From: Syntrophomonadaceae bacterium
GTDB taxonomy: Bacteria; Bacillota; Syntrophomonadia; Syntrophomonadales; Syntrophomonadaceae
Length of the DNA: 64,000 bases
Direction: 5' to 3'
Assembly (NCBI GenBank): GCA_012729835.1
Contig: JAAYCK010000113.1
Span: 1-64,000, forward strand
The notes under the pieces were generated by a model. The model did no database searches. It was not told the DNA's origin and worked only from the letters and a program-made list of their open reading frames with translations. Positions 52,233 to 63,138 of this stretch are shown piece by piece; the first letter of the stretch is position 1, and each line of letters starts with the position of its first letter. A program made the translations under genes and the position numbers.

Positions 52233-53717
52233 GTGAGATTCGCGATGTCAGATCAGAACGGCACCACCTGCTCAGAACCGGGAACCTCAATACCGGAAAA
52301 CATTCAGTATGAGCTGCTACTCAGGTCAGCCCTGGCTCAGCTCTACGAACCTCTGGTACAGCCTGATGCCAGCATAGAAGTAATCTCCCATCTTATTCTG
52401 CACTGCTGTAAGATAATAAGCGGAAGCCAGAACGGAATGATCGCCACCATCAACCCGAACGGCTGTATAGTAGCTCAGGCTCAGGACCTCAACAATTCCA
52501 TCCCCTTGGCAACCCTGATTGACGGGGATAAACTTACTATCTGCCCTAACCACGACAAGGATGTTTATGATGGTTTGCTGGGTTATTCGGTTAAATTCAA
52601 CGCACCGCTGCTATCAAATGATCCGGATAAACACCCGGTTTGGCGAGAGCTGCCCGCTGATTATGTACCCATATGCAACATCGTCTCCGTTCCCGTGGTT
52701 ATCGGCGCGGAGATAGCCGGACTTGTTTTATTAGCCAATTCCAGACGCGCTTACTCCGATCTGGATGTGGACGGAGCCGAGAGAATTGCTAAGTTCTTTT
52801 CCCTGGCCATACAACGCCGACGCTGGGAGTCAGCTCTACGCGAATCACAGGCTAATCTGCAGGCTTTGATAAACAACACTAGCGACCTGATTTGGGCCTT
52901 GGACAAGAACCTGCGGATCATCGCGGCCAACCAGAGTATAAAGACTTTCTTTAAGGATTTCTATCAGGTGAACCTGGAGGTGGGCCAGCGTATCCTGGAA
53001 TTGCTGCCGCCCCCCGATCGCAGGACCTGGGAAGACCTGTATCAGAGGGCCTTAGCAGGAAATATGGTAAATGAAGAACAAGCATATCAGGCGGGCCACC
53101 GACACTTATACCTGGATATTACCCTGCAGTCCATCACTAATCAGGGACAAATTACTGGAATCAGCGGCTTCGCTCGTGATATTACCCATCATAAACTGGC
53201 GGAAGAACAACTGAGGCTCTATGCCGCCACCGATGTCATGACCGGGGTTTTAAACCGACGTACAGGTCTGGCTGTATTGGAGACCCAATTGCAGCTATGC
53301 AAGCGCAACAATGCCCAGCTCACGGTATGCTTCGTCGACCTGAATGATTTAAAGGGGGTTAATGACCACTTCGGTCATGCCGAAGGCGATGCCTATATCA
53401 TGCTGGTCACTCAGGCCATGAAAGCGAATATACGTGATATGGATACGGTCTGCCGCATGGGCGGCGACGAGTTCCTTATCATCTTCCCCCAGTGCGGACG
53501 AGCCGATGCCGAAGCCATCTACGGGCGTATCGACGAAGAACTCCAGGAATATAACCGGCAAAATAGAAAGCCTTATATAGTTTCCATCAGCCACGGCACT
53601 GCTCAGATCGAAACCGATAACCCAGTCACAGCAGAGGACTTGGTGAGCCTGGCCGATAGCCGAATGTACGAAGAAAAACGTATATATAAAGAGAACCTGG
53701 CCAAACAGAAGCAGTAG
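52233..53717 (+). CDS. GAF-PAS-GGDEF diguanylate cyclase
   Basis: GAF-like N-terminus, PAS, CRMGGDEFLIIF. Confidence 0.9.
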   Translation: MRFAMSDQNGTTCSEPGTSIPENIQYELLLRSALAQLYEPLVQPDASIEVISHLILHCCKIISGSQNGMIATINPNGCIVAQAQDLNNSIPLATLIDGDKLTICPNHDKDVYDGLLGYSVKFNAPLLSNDPDKHPVWRELPADYVPICNIVSVPVVIGAEIAGLVLLANSRRAYSDLDVDGAERIAKFFSLAIQRRRWESALRESQANLQALINNTSDLIWALDKNLRIIAANQSIKTFFKDFYQVNLEVGQRILELLPPPDRRTWEDLYQRALAGNMVNEEQAYQAGHRHLYLDITLQSITNQGQITGISGFARDITHHKLAEEQLRLYAATDVMTGVLNRRTGLAVLETQLQLCKRNNAQLTVCFVDLNDLKGVNDHFGHAEGDAYIMLVTQAMKANIRDMDTVCRMGGDEFLIIFPQCGRADAEAIYGRIDEELQEYNRQNRKPYIVSISHGTAQIETDNPVTAEDLVSLADSRMYEEKRIYKENLAKQKQ

Positions 53718-53835
53718 TCCCGTTACGTAGGTGCAGCACACAGACAAGGCATAGGGCCGGTCCCTATGCCTTGCTTGAATATTCTTCATGTGTTTTATTT
53801 TCCTCTTTTGGTTGATCTGGTTTTTCCCATAAGAA

Positions 53836-53858
53836 AACCCGGGGCTTGGCCCCGGGTT
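53836..53858. terminator. Terminator hairpin
   Basis: aacccggggc-ttg-gccccgggtt between converging genes. Confidence 0.7.
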
Positions 53859-53880
53859 CTGGATGCAATTTTTATAGATT

Positions 53881-54810
53881 TTACAGGCTGGAGTTCATCT
53901 CCTTGATCACATCATGCATATCTGCGGTCAGGATGTAATCGGCCATGCCGTTGATGGTAGCGTTCTCGTCACTGTTGACGGCTACGATCACTTTGGCGTC
54001 GCGGATACCCACGGTGAACTGGACCTGACCGGAGATGCCCAGTATGATAGCCAGTTCCGGTTTGCATTTCTTGCCGGAGAGGCCGACGATGCGCTCCTCG
54101 GACAGCCATTTCTTATCGGTGGCTACCGGCTTGGAACAAGCTACTTCACCGCCAAGTTTCTTCGCCAGGGCTTCTACCGCCGGCAGGTCATCCTTGCTGT
54201 TCAGACCCTGTCCTACCACCACCAGGGCTTCAGCGGCTTCGATGTCTACGGAATCGCCGCCCCGGGTCTTGGTTTCAATAAGCTTGACCGCAGAAGCCTT
54301 GACATCTACTGTCATGGCATTCACACTGCCGGAACCTGCTCCGGGAGCATCAAAGGTCTTGGGCCGAATGGCGATTATCTTCTTATCAGAAGCGATGTAT
54401 TGGGTGGCCACGGTGGCACCGCCCAATGCATTGCGCTGGCATTCGATCTTGTCTCCGTTAGCCTTGATGGCGCTGATGTCGGTGAGACATCCGGCATCCA
54501 GTATAGCGGCCAGGCGACCGGCTGCTTCCTTGCCCCGACGGTCGGAAGATAACAGAATAGTGTCGGCTCCCAGTTGGGCTGCTACCTGTCCCAGAGCCGA
54601 AGCCACTGCGGCCACATCAGCCAGGGAGATAGCATCATTATTTATCAGTAAAACCTCGGCGCCGGCTGCTGCCAGGGCGTTGGCCTGGGCCTCGTCATTG
54701 ATGCAAACTGCCTTTACGGCTGCCGCGCCGACAGATTTAGCCGCAGTGATCAGTTCCAGGGCTTGCTTTTCTTTACTGCTGTATATCATGAATGTTGCCA
54801 TCGTTTTCAC
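53881..54810 (-). CDS. etfA: Electron transfer flavoprotein alpha subunit
   Basis: KPELAIILGISGQVQFTVGIRDAKVIVAVNSDENATI (FAD-binding C-terminus). Confidence 0.93.
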   Translation of the reverse strand: MKTMATFMIYSSKEKQALELITAAKSVGAAAVKAVCINDEAQANALAAAGAEVLLINNDAISLADVAAVASALGQVAAQLGADTILLSSDRRGKEAAGRLAAILDAGCLTDISAIKANGDKIECQRNALGGATVATQYIASDKKIIAIRPKTFDAPGAGSGSVNAMTVDVKASAVKLIETKTRGGDSVDIEAAEALVVVGQGLNSKDDLPAVEALAKKLGGEVACSKPVATDKKWLSEERIVGLSGKKCKPELAIILGISGQVQFTVGIRDAKVIVAVNSDENATINGMADYILTADMHDVIKEMNSSL

Positions 54811-55566
54811 CTACCTCCCTATTACGCCTTCAGTGGTCAGAGACTGTATCAGTTCCGCCACGGATTTGACGACGATGCGTTTGCGCTCGGTCTCCGGAGC
54901 CAGATTGGATACGGTTACCACCGATGCTGCTGGCGGGATCTTCACCCCTACTTCATCCAGTTCCAGGACCTCTTTCGGCTTCTTGCCGGCTTTGAGGATC
55001 TGGGTTACCGAAGGAATGCGGGCTTCATTTATATCAGATAATACCGTTACTACGGCGGGAAGGGTCACTTCCACGATTTCTGTGCAATCCTCCAGGGAAC
55101 GGGTGACTAGCGCCTTGTCTCCCTTAAGTTCAAGAGCACTGGCATAGGCAACCTGGGGCAGACCCAGTAATTCAGCTACGCGGGAACCTACCTGCCCTGA
55201 ATAGTTGTCGCCGGAGCCCTCACCAAACAGGATCAGACCGACATCATCGATCTTCTTTACGGCTGCAGCCAGGACTTGGGCAACGACCCCGCTCTCGGCT
55301 CCATTCAGTTTATCATCCAGGACCAGGAAAGCCTCGTCGGCGCCTGCCGCCAGAGCTTCCTTGATTGTGTCCTCTACATCCTCATTACCTGCGGACAGCG
55401 CTATTACATTAGCGTCCCCACTCTCCTTGATGGCTACTGCTGCTTCCAGGGCATTCTTATCGATATTACCCAGCACCAGTGGCACATCGGTGAAAACCGG
55501 TTCGCGATTCCGGATGCGAACCTGCTGCAGATCCGGTACCTGCTTCATCGCTACCACAATATTCAT
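54811..55566 (-). CDS. etfB: Electron transfer flavoprotein beta subunit
   Basis: MNIVVAMKQVPD, LFGEGSGDNYSGQVGSRVAELLGLPQVAYA. Confidence 0.95.
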   Translation of the reverse strand: MNIVVAMKQVPDLQQVRIRNREPVFTDVPLVLGNIDKNALEAAVAIKESGDANVIALSAGNEDVEDTIKEALAAGADEAFLVLDDKLNGAESGVVAQVLAAAVKKIDDVGLILFGEGSGDNYSGQVGSRVAELLGLPQVAYASALELKGDKALVTRSLEDCTEIVEVTLPAVVTVLSDINEARIPSVTQILKAGKKPKEVLELDEVGVKIPPAASVVTVSNLAPETERKRIVVKSVAELIQSLTTEGVIGR

Positions 55567-55709
55567 CCACTATACCCCCCTCGGTTGAAATTTTTAATTC
55601 TTAATTTTTAAATTTTAATTTATGCCATACCATTATTAAAAATAATCGGTGTTCATCCGTGTCTGCCACAAGGCATCTGTGTGTATCTGTGGTTAATTAA
55701 TCCCTCGTC

Positions 55710-55994
55710 CTAACCGAAACGGAACTGCACTCCGGCGCCGCCGGTGGGATAGTTCCAGTCCAGTACCTCAACTCCGCAGGCGATCCGGCAGGTGCCGCAT
55801 TCCAGGCAGCCATCGATAGTCAGCTCAACCTCACCTTCAGCATTGAGTGAATAGAGTCCAGCCGGACAAACCAGTACAGCCCTCTTCAGACGGGGATCAC
55901 GCTCCATACCCGGTTTGATTTTAATATGCGGCTCGTTATCGTGCTTGAAAACATCCAATCCCAGCTTGGCCTTCAGGCCCATGATATCGCTCAT
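55710..55994 (-). CDS. fixX: Ferredoxin-like FixX protein
   Basis: CPAGLYSLN...CLECGTCRIACG...WNYPTGGAGVQFRFG. Confidence 0.95.
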   Translation of the reverse strand: MSDIMGLKAKLGLDVFKHDNEPHIKIKPGMERDPRLKRAVLVCPAGLYSLNAEGEVELTIDGCLECGTCRIACGVEVLDWNYPTGGAGVQFRFG

Positions 55995-57277
55995 ATCTTT
56001 TTCACCTTCCTAAAGTCGCCAAACATCTTCAAGAGATCATTAAACTTCATGTATTTCATGACCGTGGGATACAGGCGGTCTTTGGGACCGGCCGGCATAT
56101 GGTACATATCCCGCATGACATTGCCTAAGAGCTCGGGATAATGGGTGAACAAACGCGGGTTCTCCAAGGCTTCCGGAGCGTTCCTGAAACTGTTGAAGTC
56201 CTTCATGACAAAACTGTCCTTCAACAACTGCTCGTAGACGGCCAGGCTGCCTGCGCTGTAGTCTTCCGCTTCCCTAGCCTTGAGAACGGCCTGGGCGGCA
56301 TAATAACCGCTGGCCAGCGCGTATTCCATGCCCCTGACCGTTACGCCTATATTCATCGAAAAACCAGCTGCGTCTCCGGCGACCACTATACCGTTGCCGG
56401 TCAGCTTGGTCAAGGCATTAAGCCCGCCCTCCGGTATGACATGGGCCGAGTATTCTACCGTCTCCCCGCCGCGGATTAAGGCAGCGATCTCTGGTCTTTG
56501 CTTAAATTCATCCAGCAGCACCGGGGCTTCTATAGCCGGCTGATCCTCCATGAGGTCCTTGATGCCTACCACAATGCCCAGGCTGAGACTTTCCTTGTTG
56601 GTATAGAGGAAGCCGCCGCCAAACTTGCCCCGGGTCACCTCACCCATGAACATGTGAGCAGCACCTTCATTATCAGTCAGATTGAAGCGATTCTCAATGG
56701 TCTCCGCCGGCAATTCGATGACTTCTTTGAAGCCTACGGCAAAATCGTGAGGATTGCCCGGTTTGCGCAGACCAGCTTTTTCAGCGGTCAGGGAAAGAAC
56801 TCCGTCACAGGCGATGACCACATCAGCCCGAAGTTCGTCACCTCCGGCCCAGACACCACACACCTTGCCGTCTTCTATGATAACCTCATCTACTCGACTC
56901 TTGGTGACCAGCATGGCCCCTTTGCGTTCGGCCTGTTTTGCAAACCAGCGGTCAAATTTGGCCCGAAGAATGCTGTAACTCTGATAAGGCTCTTCCAGCA
57001 GTTCCTGCCCGTGATAGGCAATAGACACTGAGCGTTCTTTGGCCATCATGGTGACCCCTTCATGGGCGATAAAGCGCTCCAACGGAGCCTTGGCCCAAAG
57101 ATCGGGGAACAAGTCGCGCACCGGGCTGACATAGATCCTGCCGCCGGTCACATTCTTGGCTCCGGGATAGTCTCCCTTTTCCAGAACCAGCACTTCCAGC
57201 TCCTGCTGAGCCAGGGTATAGGCGGCTGCTAATCCAGCCAGCCCTCCACCCACTATGATTACATCGAACTTTTCCAC
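55991..57277 (-). CDS. fixC: FixC/ETF-quinone oxidoreductase-like flavoprotein
   Basis: FAD motif VIIVGGGLAGLAAAYTLA; 4-bp overlap with fixX. Confidence 0.95.
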   Translation of the reverse strand: MEKFDVIIVGGGLAGLAAAYTLAQQELEVLVLEKGDYPGAKNVTGGRIYVSPVRDLFPDLWAKAPLERFIAHEGVTMMAKERSVSIAYHGQELLEEPYQSYSILRAKFDRWFAKQAERKGAMLVTKSRVDEVIIEDGKVCGVWAGGDELRADVVIACDGVLSLTAEKAGLRKPGNPHDFAVGFKEVIELPAETIENRFNLTDNEGAAHMFMGEVTRGKFGGGFLYTNKESLSLGIVVGIKDLMEDQPAIEAPVLLDEFKQRPEIAALIRGGETVEYSAHVIPEGGLNALTKLTGNGIVVAGDAAGFSMNIGVTVRGMEYALASGYYAAQAVLKAREAEDYSAGSLAVYEQLLKDSFVMKDFNSFRNAPEALENPRLFTHYPELLGNVMRDMYHMPAGPKDRLYPTVMKYMKFNDLLKMFGDFRKVKKI

Positions 57278-57299
57278 CAGCTGAACACCTCGTTTCTAC

Positions 57300-57330
57300 A
57301 AAAAAGGGGAACCACAGGGGTTCCCCGTAT
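57300..57330 (-). terminator. Terminator after acyl-CoA dehydrogenase
   Basis: Minus strand ggggaacccctgtggttccccttttttg. Confidence 0.85.
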
Positions 57331-57341
57331 TGATTAAATGA

Positions 57342-58487
57342 TTACTTCCTCTCGGCCAGGTTAACTCCAGCCACGATCATCTTTTGCATATCAGCCACAC
57401 CCTCGATCTGGGGACCGATAATGGAATCTTTCCAAATTCTCGATATCTTGTAATCGTTCATCAGGCCATAGGAGCCGTGAACATCCATGGCGATGCGGGC
57501 ACAGTCCACCATGTTATCGCAGACAAAGGTCTTGGTCAGTGCGGCGTCTCTGGCAAAGGCCCGCGGGTCCTTGACATTGTTAGCCAGCCAGCCCAGCCGG
57601 TAAGTCATCCAGCGGGCAGTCTCATATTTAATGGCCAGGTCAGCCAATCTGAGCTGCATAGCCTGGAACTTGGCAATGGGGGCATCACGGTGCATCTTTT
57701 CAGTGGCATACTTCATCGCTTCTTCGTAGGCTGCCAGTGTACCGCCGAGTGCCGTGGAGCTTACGCCCACCTTGCCGAAAGAGATGCCGCACTGCAGAAT
57801 GGGATAACCCATGGAGGGACCGCCCAGCATGTTTTCTAGCGGCACCTTGACATCGTTCAAATATACATCCAGCAGCATTCCGCCGTGCATGCCAATCTTG
57901 TCCCAGGGTTCTGATATGGAATATCCTTCACAGAGTTTATCTATCAGGAAAGCAGAAGGCTTATTGGTCTGGTCGTCAATCGCAAAGACTACGATCACGC
58001 CGGGCCAGTTCGCATTGGAGATAAAACGCTTAGTTCCGTTGATGACATATTCATTGCCTACCTTTTTGGCAGTGGTGGTCAGCGATTTGGGGTCTGATCC
58101 GGTGGCTGGTTCGGTGAAAGCAAAAGAGGCAATGTGCTCACCTTTACAGCTAGGAGTCATATACTTTTTCTTTAGCTCTTCGGTACCGAAGAAGGAAATA
58201 GCACTCAGGGCAAGACTGTGTGCCGAGATGGTCATAGCCACTCCACCTGATGCCTTGCCGATCTGTTCCATGGCCAGTACATAGCCGTCATAGCCGCCGT
58301 CGGCTCCGCCGTAAGCCTCATCATATGGGATACCGAACAGGTCCAATTCGGCCAAACCTTTCAGAATATTATCCGGTATCTTGTTCTCCCGATCGATCTG
58401 TTCCGCTACCGGTTCAATGTACTTCTCCGCAAATTCTTTGGCCATTCCCTGGATCATAAGTTGCTCTTTGCTTAACGAAAAATCCAT
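57342..58487 (-). CDS. Acyl-CoA dehydrogenase
   Basis: FAFTEPATGSDPKSL, KRFISNANWPGVIVVFA, DVHGSYGLMNDYKISR. Confidence 0.95.
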   Translation of the reverse strand: MDFSLSKEQLMIQGMAKEFAEKYIEPVAEQIDRENKIPDNILKGLAELDLFGIPYDEAYGGADGGYDGYVLAMEQIGKASGGVAMTISAHSLALSAISFFGTEELKKKYMTPSCKGEHIASFAFTEPATGSDPKSLTTTAKKVGNEYVINGTKRFISNANWPGVIVVFAIDDQTNKPSAFLIDKLCEGYSISEPWDKIGMHGGMLLDVYLNDVKVPLENMLGGPSMGYPILQCGISFGKVGVSSTALGGTLAAYEEAMKYATEKMHRDAPIAKFQAMQLRLADLAIKYETARWMTYRLGWLANNVKDPRAFARDAALTKTFVCDNMVDCARIAMDVHGSYGLMNDYKISRIWKDSIIGPQIEGVADMQKMIVAGVNLAERK

Positions 58488-58611
58488 TAACCCTTTCCTC
58501 CCCTTTAATTACTCCGTACCTAAACTTTAAGTGAAAGTAATAAATCTATTTCTATTATATTTCTATTTCATAAGTTACGCAAATAAAATAATTATATGTG
58601 AAAAGTTTCAC

Positions 58612-60309
58612 TTAGTCTAACTCGACCCGGTTGCGCCCTTTGTTTTTAGCCTGATACAAAGCATGATCCGCTCGCTTGAGGATGTCATCTACGGTTATAT
58701 CTTCCGGCCTTATCTCAGCTACGCCAATACTTACGGTAATGAAGAAAACTGCGTTATCGGTTTCCATGATGCTCTTTTCTATCACTTGGCGCAGCCTTTC
58801 CGCCACCAACATGGCTTCCTGTCCCGAGGTATGGGGCAAAATGACAGAAAACTCTTCTCCCCCTACCCGGCCTAATATGTCAATAGCACGCAGGATACTC
58901 ATGCAATTAGCCACCAGGGTGGAAAGGGTGATATCCCCAACATTATGCCCATAATTGTCATTGACCAGTTTAAAATGGTCTATGTCCATCATCAAAACAG
59001 ATAGTGCATTTTCATAGCGCTTGGACCTATTGAATTCGATCCCGCCCATTTCGAAAAAGGTACGCCGGTTATATGCACCGGTCAGCGGGTCAGTCGTTGC
59101 CAAGATGCGCAGCTGGTTCTCCAGCATTTTTCTCTCGCTTATATCCATGACCGAAGCGATGCTGCGCTTGGACCCCGGGACCATACCGATGGTATTTATG
59201 CAGGTAAATACCTGACCGCTGCGGTTGAGGAAACGAAATTCATACTTGATAGGCACTCCCAGCTGATCAACCCGTCTTTCCCGGTGGTATTTGAGCATGC
59301 GTTCCAGGTCCTCGGGGACAACAAAGCTGGTCCAACTCATCTTATGCTCGATCTCCTCCCGGCTGTAGCCGGAGAGCTTCTGGAATTCATTATTGGCTAG
59401 CAATATGGTGGTATCTTCATCAATAATCATAGAGGCAGTACCAGTAGCCTCAAAAATGGTCCGATACAGATTCTCTGAATATTTCAACGCCTCTTGGGCC
59501 TGTTTGCGTTTAGTTATATCGTGGATAATGGCAAACAGGTAGCGCTTGTTTTCGAAATCAATTGGGCTGCTGAAGATCTCCACATGGCATATCTCACCGC
59601 TGGCCAGTTTGTGGCGGGTCTCAAAATGATTCTGCTCATTTTCGGCCTTTCGAATAACGTCCATAACCTCCTCGAAAGGATCCTGACTAATAGTTGTAAT
59701 CCTCATGGTGGTCAGACGGCGGTAGGAATAACCGTAGAAAACACAGGCAGCCTCGTTAGCGTCCATGATCTTGCCGTTTTGGGGATCGATCATCAGCATG
59801 ATGGACTTGGAGCTTTGGAAGAACTGAAAATATCTGATCTCCTTTTCGCGTATCTCCCGCCGCGAAGCATCATGCTGGCGCTCCAGAACGATATCGGCCA
59901 GTACCCGGTTAATAGCTGCCGGCAGCTCCTGCAGGAAGTTGTCATGCTTTATCAGGTAGTCACGGGCTCCCCGTTTCATCATATTGACCGCCAGTATCTC
60001 GTCGCCATACCCGGTGGTCACAATGAAGGGAGGGGTCTGTCCATTCTCCCGCTCAATGGCCTCCAACAATTCCATTGCGGTACAATTGGAGAGATTATAA
60101 TCCAATAATATAAGGTCGGCGCTATTATACCGCAGCCAATCTAAAGCCTCCGCACAAGTGAAAACCTGATGGCAGGTCAGCCCGCATTCGCGAGCAAGGA
60201 TGCGACAGACCAATAAGCCTTGATCAGCAGCATCTTCCACCAGCAAAACCTGCATGCCATTATTCTTTTCGTCATAAGATCCACTTCTCATCTGTTCAAC
60301 ACCCCACAT
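58612..60309 (-). CDS. REC-PAS-PAS-GGDEF diguanylate cyclase
   Basis: Receiver (LLVEDAADQG, LILLDYNL), two PAS domains, GRVGGEEFSVILP. Confidence 0.92.
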   Translation of the reverse strand: MWGVEQMRSGSYDEKNNGMQVLLVEDAADQGLLVCRILARECGLTCHQVFTCAEALDWLRYNSADLILLDYNLSNCTAMELLEAIERENGQTPPFIVTTGYGDEILAVNMMKRGARDYLIKHDNFLQELPAAINRVLADIVLERQHDASRREIREKEIRYFQFFQSSKSIMLMIDPQNGKIMDANEAACVFYGYSYRRLTTMRITTISQDPFEEVMDVIRKAENEQNHFETRHKLASGEICHVEIFSSPIDFENKRYLFAIIHDITKRKQAQEALKYSENLYRTIFEATGTASMIIDEDTTILLANNEFQKLSGYSREEIEHKMSWTSFVVPEDLERMLKYHRERRVDQLGVPIKYEFRFLNRSGQVFTCINTIGMVPGSKRSIASVMDISERKMLENQLRILATTDPLTGAYNRRTFFEMGGIEFNRSKRYENALSVLMMDIDHFKLVNDNYGHNVGDITLSTLVANCMSILRAIDILGRVGGEEFSVILPHTSGQEAMLVAERLRQVIEKSIMETDNAVFFITVSIGVAEIRPEDITVDDILKRADHALYQAKNKGRNRVELD

Positions 60310-60652
60310 AATAATGTGTTATGGCTCTGAATCTAACTGGAAATGAAGGTCTTAAATATCAGTCTTATTAAACGGGATTTACAAATCACTTTGTGTGCCC
60401 TGCGGTCTATACAATCCTGAATCGTTGGCTACGATACATACTGTGATATCTTAGGGCCTCAGAAGACAACCTTTTTCGGTCGAGTAGGTAAGCTAAAACC
60501 GATTTGGCGGTTTACTTGATATAGTATGAATATAGCATATTGAAAAAGAAATGAACATTTTTTTGTAGAATAAGCGGATATTTGGAGACTATTTGGTATT
60601 AAAAAGTGTATGGCAAAATACACTTCTAAGTATTTTTACTGTACCCACACCT

Positions 60653-61864
60653 TTATATGGCCTGGACTGCCTGCTTGGTCTTAAGTCCCTTTATGGCTTG
60701 TTCCAGACCATCAATGGTCATCTCATGCATGGGGAAAACCGAGGCTATGGTCTTCAGAGTATATGAACCCTCCATCCAGTCCCAGTAATCCCGCCGCACC
60801 GGGTTCAGCCATACCGAGTACTCGAAATGCTGGCGGATCTGGCGGAGCCAATCTATACCGGGCTTGTCGTTATAGAGATCCCAGTCGATTACCCCACCGA
60901 CCTTGAGCAGCTCATAGGGAGCCATACTAGCGTCCCCCACCAGCAGTACCCGGTAATCCGGGCTGTAGGTTCTGAGTACATATTCGGTATCGGTATAATC
61001 GTTCTGCACACAGGCTGAGCTGTGATAGAGCCAATCATAGATGCAATTATGAAAATAGAAAACCTTGAGATCTTTAAAATGATTGGAACGATTAACCGCG
61101 GTAAATAGCTGGTTACAGAGACGACTGTAAGAGAGCATGGATCCTCCGGCGTCCATGAGCAGCAGCACCTTGATGCCGTTTTCTCGCGGGCGTTCCCAGA
61201 TAAGCTCAAGTCTTCCCGCGTTATCACAGGTCTTATTGACGGTGGCATCCAGGTCCAACTCAGTACGGGCTCCGTCCAGGCGGGTGGTAAACTGCCGCAG
61301 CTTGCGCAAGGCAACCTGGAACTGCCGCACTCCCAGTGTCTCATCGGTGCGAAACTCCTGGAAGCGTCTCATGCCAGCCACTTTCACCGCCGATTGATTG
61401 CGGGACTGACCGCCCACACGGATACCTCCCGGGTGATAACCGGAATGTCCGAAGGGTGATGTGCCGCCGGTTCCTACCCAGCGATTGCCGCCGTGATGCT
61501 CTTCCATCTGTTCAGCCAGACGCTCGGCCAGCATGCGTTTCATCTCTTCCAGATCCAATTGGTGATGATTCCGCCGCATCTCATCCGTTATCTCAATCTG
61601 GGGCAACTCCTTATCAAGCCACTCCCATATCTTGTCAGGCAGGCCTTCCGGAGTCTCGATACCACCAAAGTAATTGGCAAAAGCCATATCAAAACGGTCA
61701 TAATGAGCTTCTGTCTTGATGAGTAAGGCCCGGGACAGATAGTAAAAGCCGGTAAGACTCGAACCGGCCATTCCTGCCTCCAAAGCATCCAGCAGGGTCT
61801 GCCATTCATTAAAGGTGACCGGCACCCCGAAGTTTTTCAATGTATAAAAAAAGTCAGTAAACAT
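60653..61864 (-). CDS. VWA/CoxE-like protein
   Basis: MIDAS-like LLLMDAGGSMLSYSRLC; paired with MoxR ATPase. Confidence 0.88.
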   Translation of the reverse strand: MFTDFFYTLKNFGVPVTFNEWQTLLDALEAGMAGSSLTGFYYLSRALLIKTEAHYDRFDMAFANYFGGIETPEGLPDKIWEWLDKELPQIEITDEMRRNHHQLDLEEMKRMLAERLAEQMEEHHGGNRWVGTGGTSPFGHSGYHPGGIRVGGQSRNQSAVKVAGMRRFQEFRTDETLGVRQFQVALRKLRQFTTRLDGARTELDLDATVNKTCDNAGRLELIWERPRENGIKVLLLMDAGGSMLSYSRLCNQLFTAVNRSNHFKDLKVFYFHNCIYDWLYHSSACVQNDYTDTEYVLRTYSPDYRVLLVGDASMAPYELLKVGGVIDWDLYNDKPGIDWLRQIRQHFEYSVWLNPVRRDYWDWMEGSYTLKTIASVFPMHEMTIDGLEQAIKGLKTKQAVQAI

Positions 61865-62035
61865 ATAAGCTCCCTTTGGTCGAATTTTAAATTTCTAATT
61901 TTTAATTATGAATTACTCAGCGTTTCTCCGCATAACCACAAATCCGCCTGCAGGTTTAGGCCTTTTAGCCAAGGAAGGAAAGCTATAGCTTTCCACCCTT
62001 AATTAAAAATTCAAAATTGTGAATTCAAAATTAGT

Positions 62036-62947
62036 TTATCTGTAATAACGGTTCAGGTTGTTGACCTGCTGACCGCCACGGTTCTGGGCCTTGCCATGCA
62101 GCTGGTTCAAGAGTGTATCCAGGTCCTCGTTCTTCTTCAGCAGCACACCCAGGAAAGGCATTTCCTGTTTGATGCGATTGGGATTGATGCCCCCGACCAC
62201 CAAGGCCTGCAGCCAGTCGATCAATTCACTGGTGCTGGGCTTCTTCTGAATATTAGGAACATTGCGCAGGGTGTAAAAGGTTTCCATGGCCTGCTCCATC
62301 AGGCGCTTATCCAGGCTGGGATGATGCACCTTAACGATCTGCTCCATGCCTTCCGGGTCAGGAAAAGCGATGTAGTGGAAAATACAGCGGCGCAGGAAAG
62401 CATCGGGGAGTTCTTTCTCCGCGTTGCTGGTTATAATTACTATCGGCCGTTTCTTAGCCTTGATCGTCTCCTTGGTCTCAGGGATATAAAAACTCATCTG
62501 GTCCAATTCCCATAAGAGGTCGTTGGGGAACTCCAGGTCAGCCTTGTCGATCTCGTCGATGAGCAGAACCACCTGCTCATCCGCCAGGAATGATTCCCCC
62601 AGCTTGCCCAGCTTGATGTACTGCTTGATATCAGACACATTCGCTTCGCCAAACTGGCTATCATACAGTCTTTGTACGGTATCATAGACATACAAGCCTT
62701 CCTGGGCTTTGGTAGTGGACTTGATGTTCCATATAATCAGATCCATATCCAGAGAATCTGCTATGCTCTGCGCCAGCATAGTTTTACCCGTTCCCGGTTC
62801 GCCCTTGATCAGCAGAGGTTTCTGCAGGGCGATGGCTATGTTGACAGCATTTCTCAACTCATCAGCCACTATATAGTTGGATGAACCCTTGTATGCTACG
62901 GATTTTTTAGACATATCTATTCCTCCCATTTTTTCGGGTCTAATCAC
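62036..62947 (-). CDS. MoxR-family AAA ATPase
   Basis: GEPGTGKTMLAQSIA, LLIDEIDKADLEFPNDLLWELD, VIITSNAEKELPDAFLRRC. Confidence 0.93.
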   Translation of the reverse strand: MIRPEKMGGIDMSKKSVAYKGSSNYIVADELRNAVNIAIALQKPLLIKGEPGTGKTMLAQSIADSLDMDLIIWNIKSTTKAQEGLYVYDTVQRLYDSQFGEANVSDIKQYIKLGKLGESFLADEQVVLLIDEIDKADLEFPNDLLWELDQMSFYIPETKETIKAKKRPIVIITSNAEKELPDAFLRRCIFHYIAFPDPEGMEQIVKVHHPSLDKRLMEQAMETFYTLRNVPNIQKKPSTSELIDWLQALVVGGINPNRIKQEMPFLGVLLKKNEDLDTLLNQLHGKAQNRGGQQVNNLNRYYR

Positions 62948-63138
62948 CTTATTATCCGCAATAATCTTAGCAGAATTCAGCTACTACGTCAATGTAATAA
63001 CGGCTCTTCCCATAATAAGTAAACGTAATATCATGGCTTGTTCACTACCATTTTCATTGTTAATCTACTGTGTATCTGTTACAATTCAACATGAATCAGG
63101 AATTTGAAATAGTGCAGATGAAATGGAGGTATATTAAC

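Noticed and set aside
54035-55147. 370-aa + strand ORF
   Set aside because: Antisense shadow of etfA/etfB; composition rich in S/A/R with no family features.
59494-60108. 204-aa + strand ORF
   Set aside because: Antisense to the REC-PAS-GGDEF gene.
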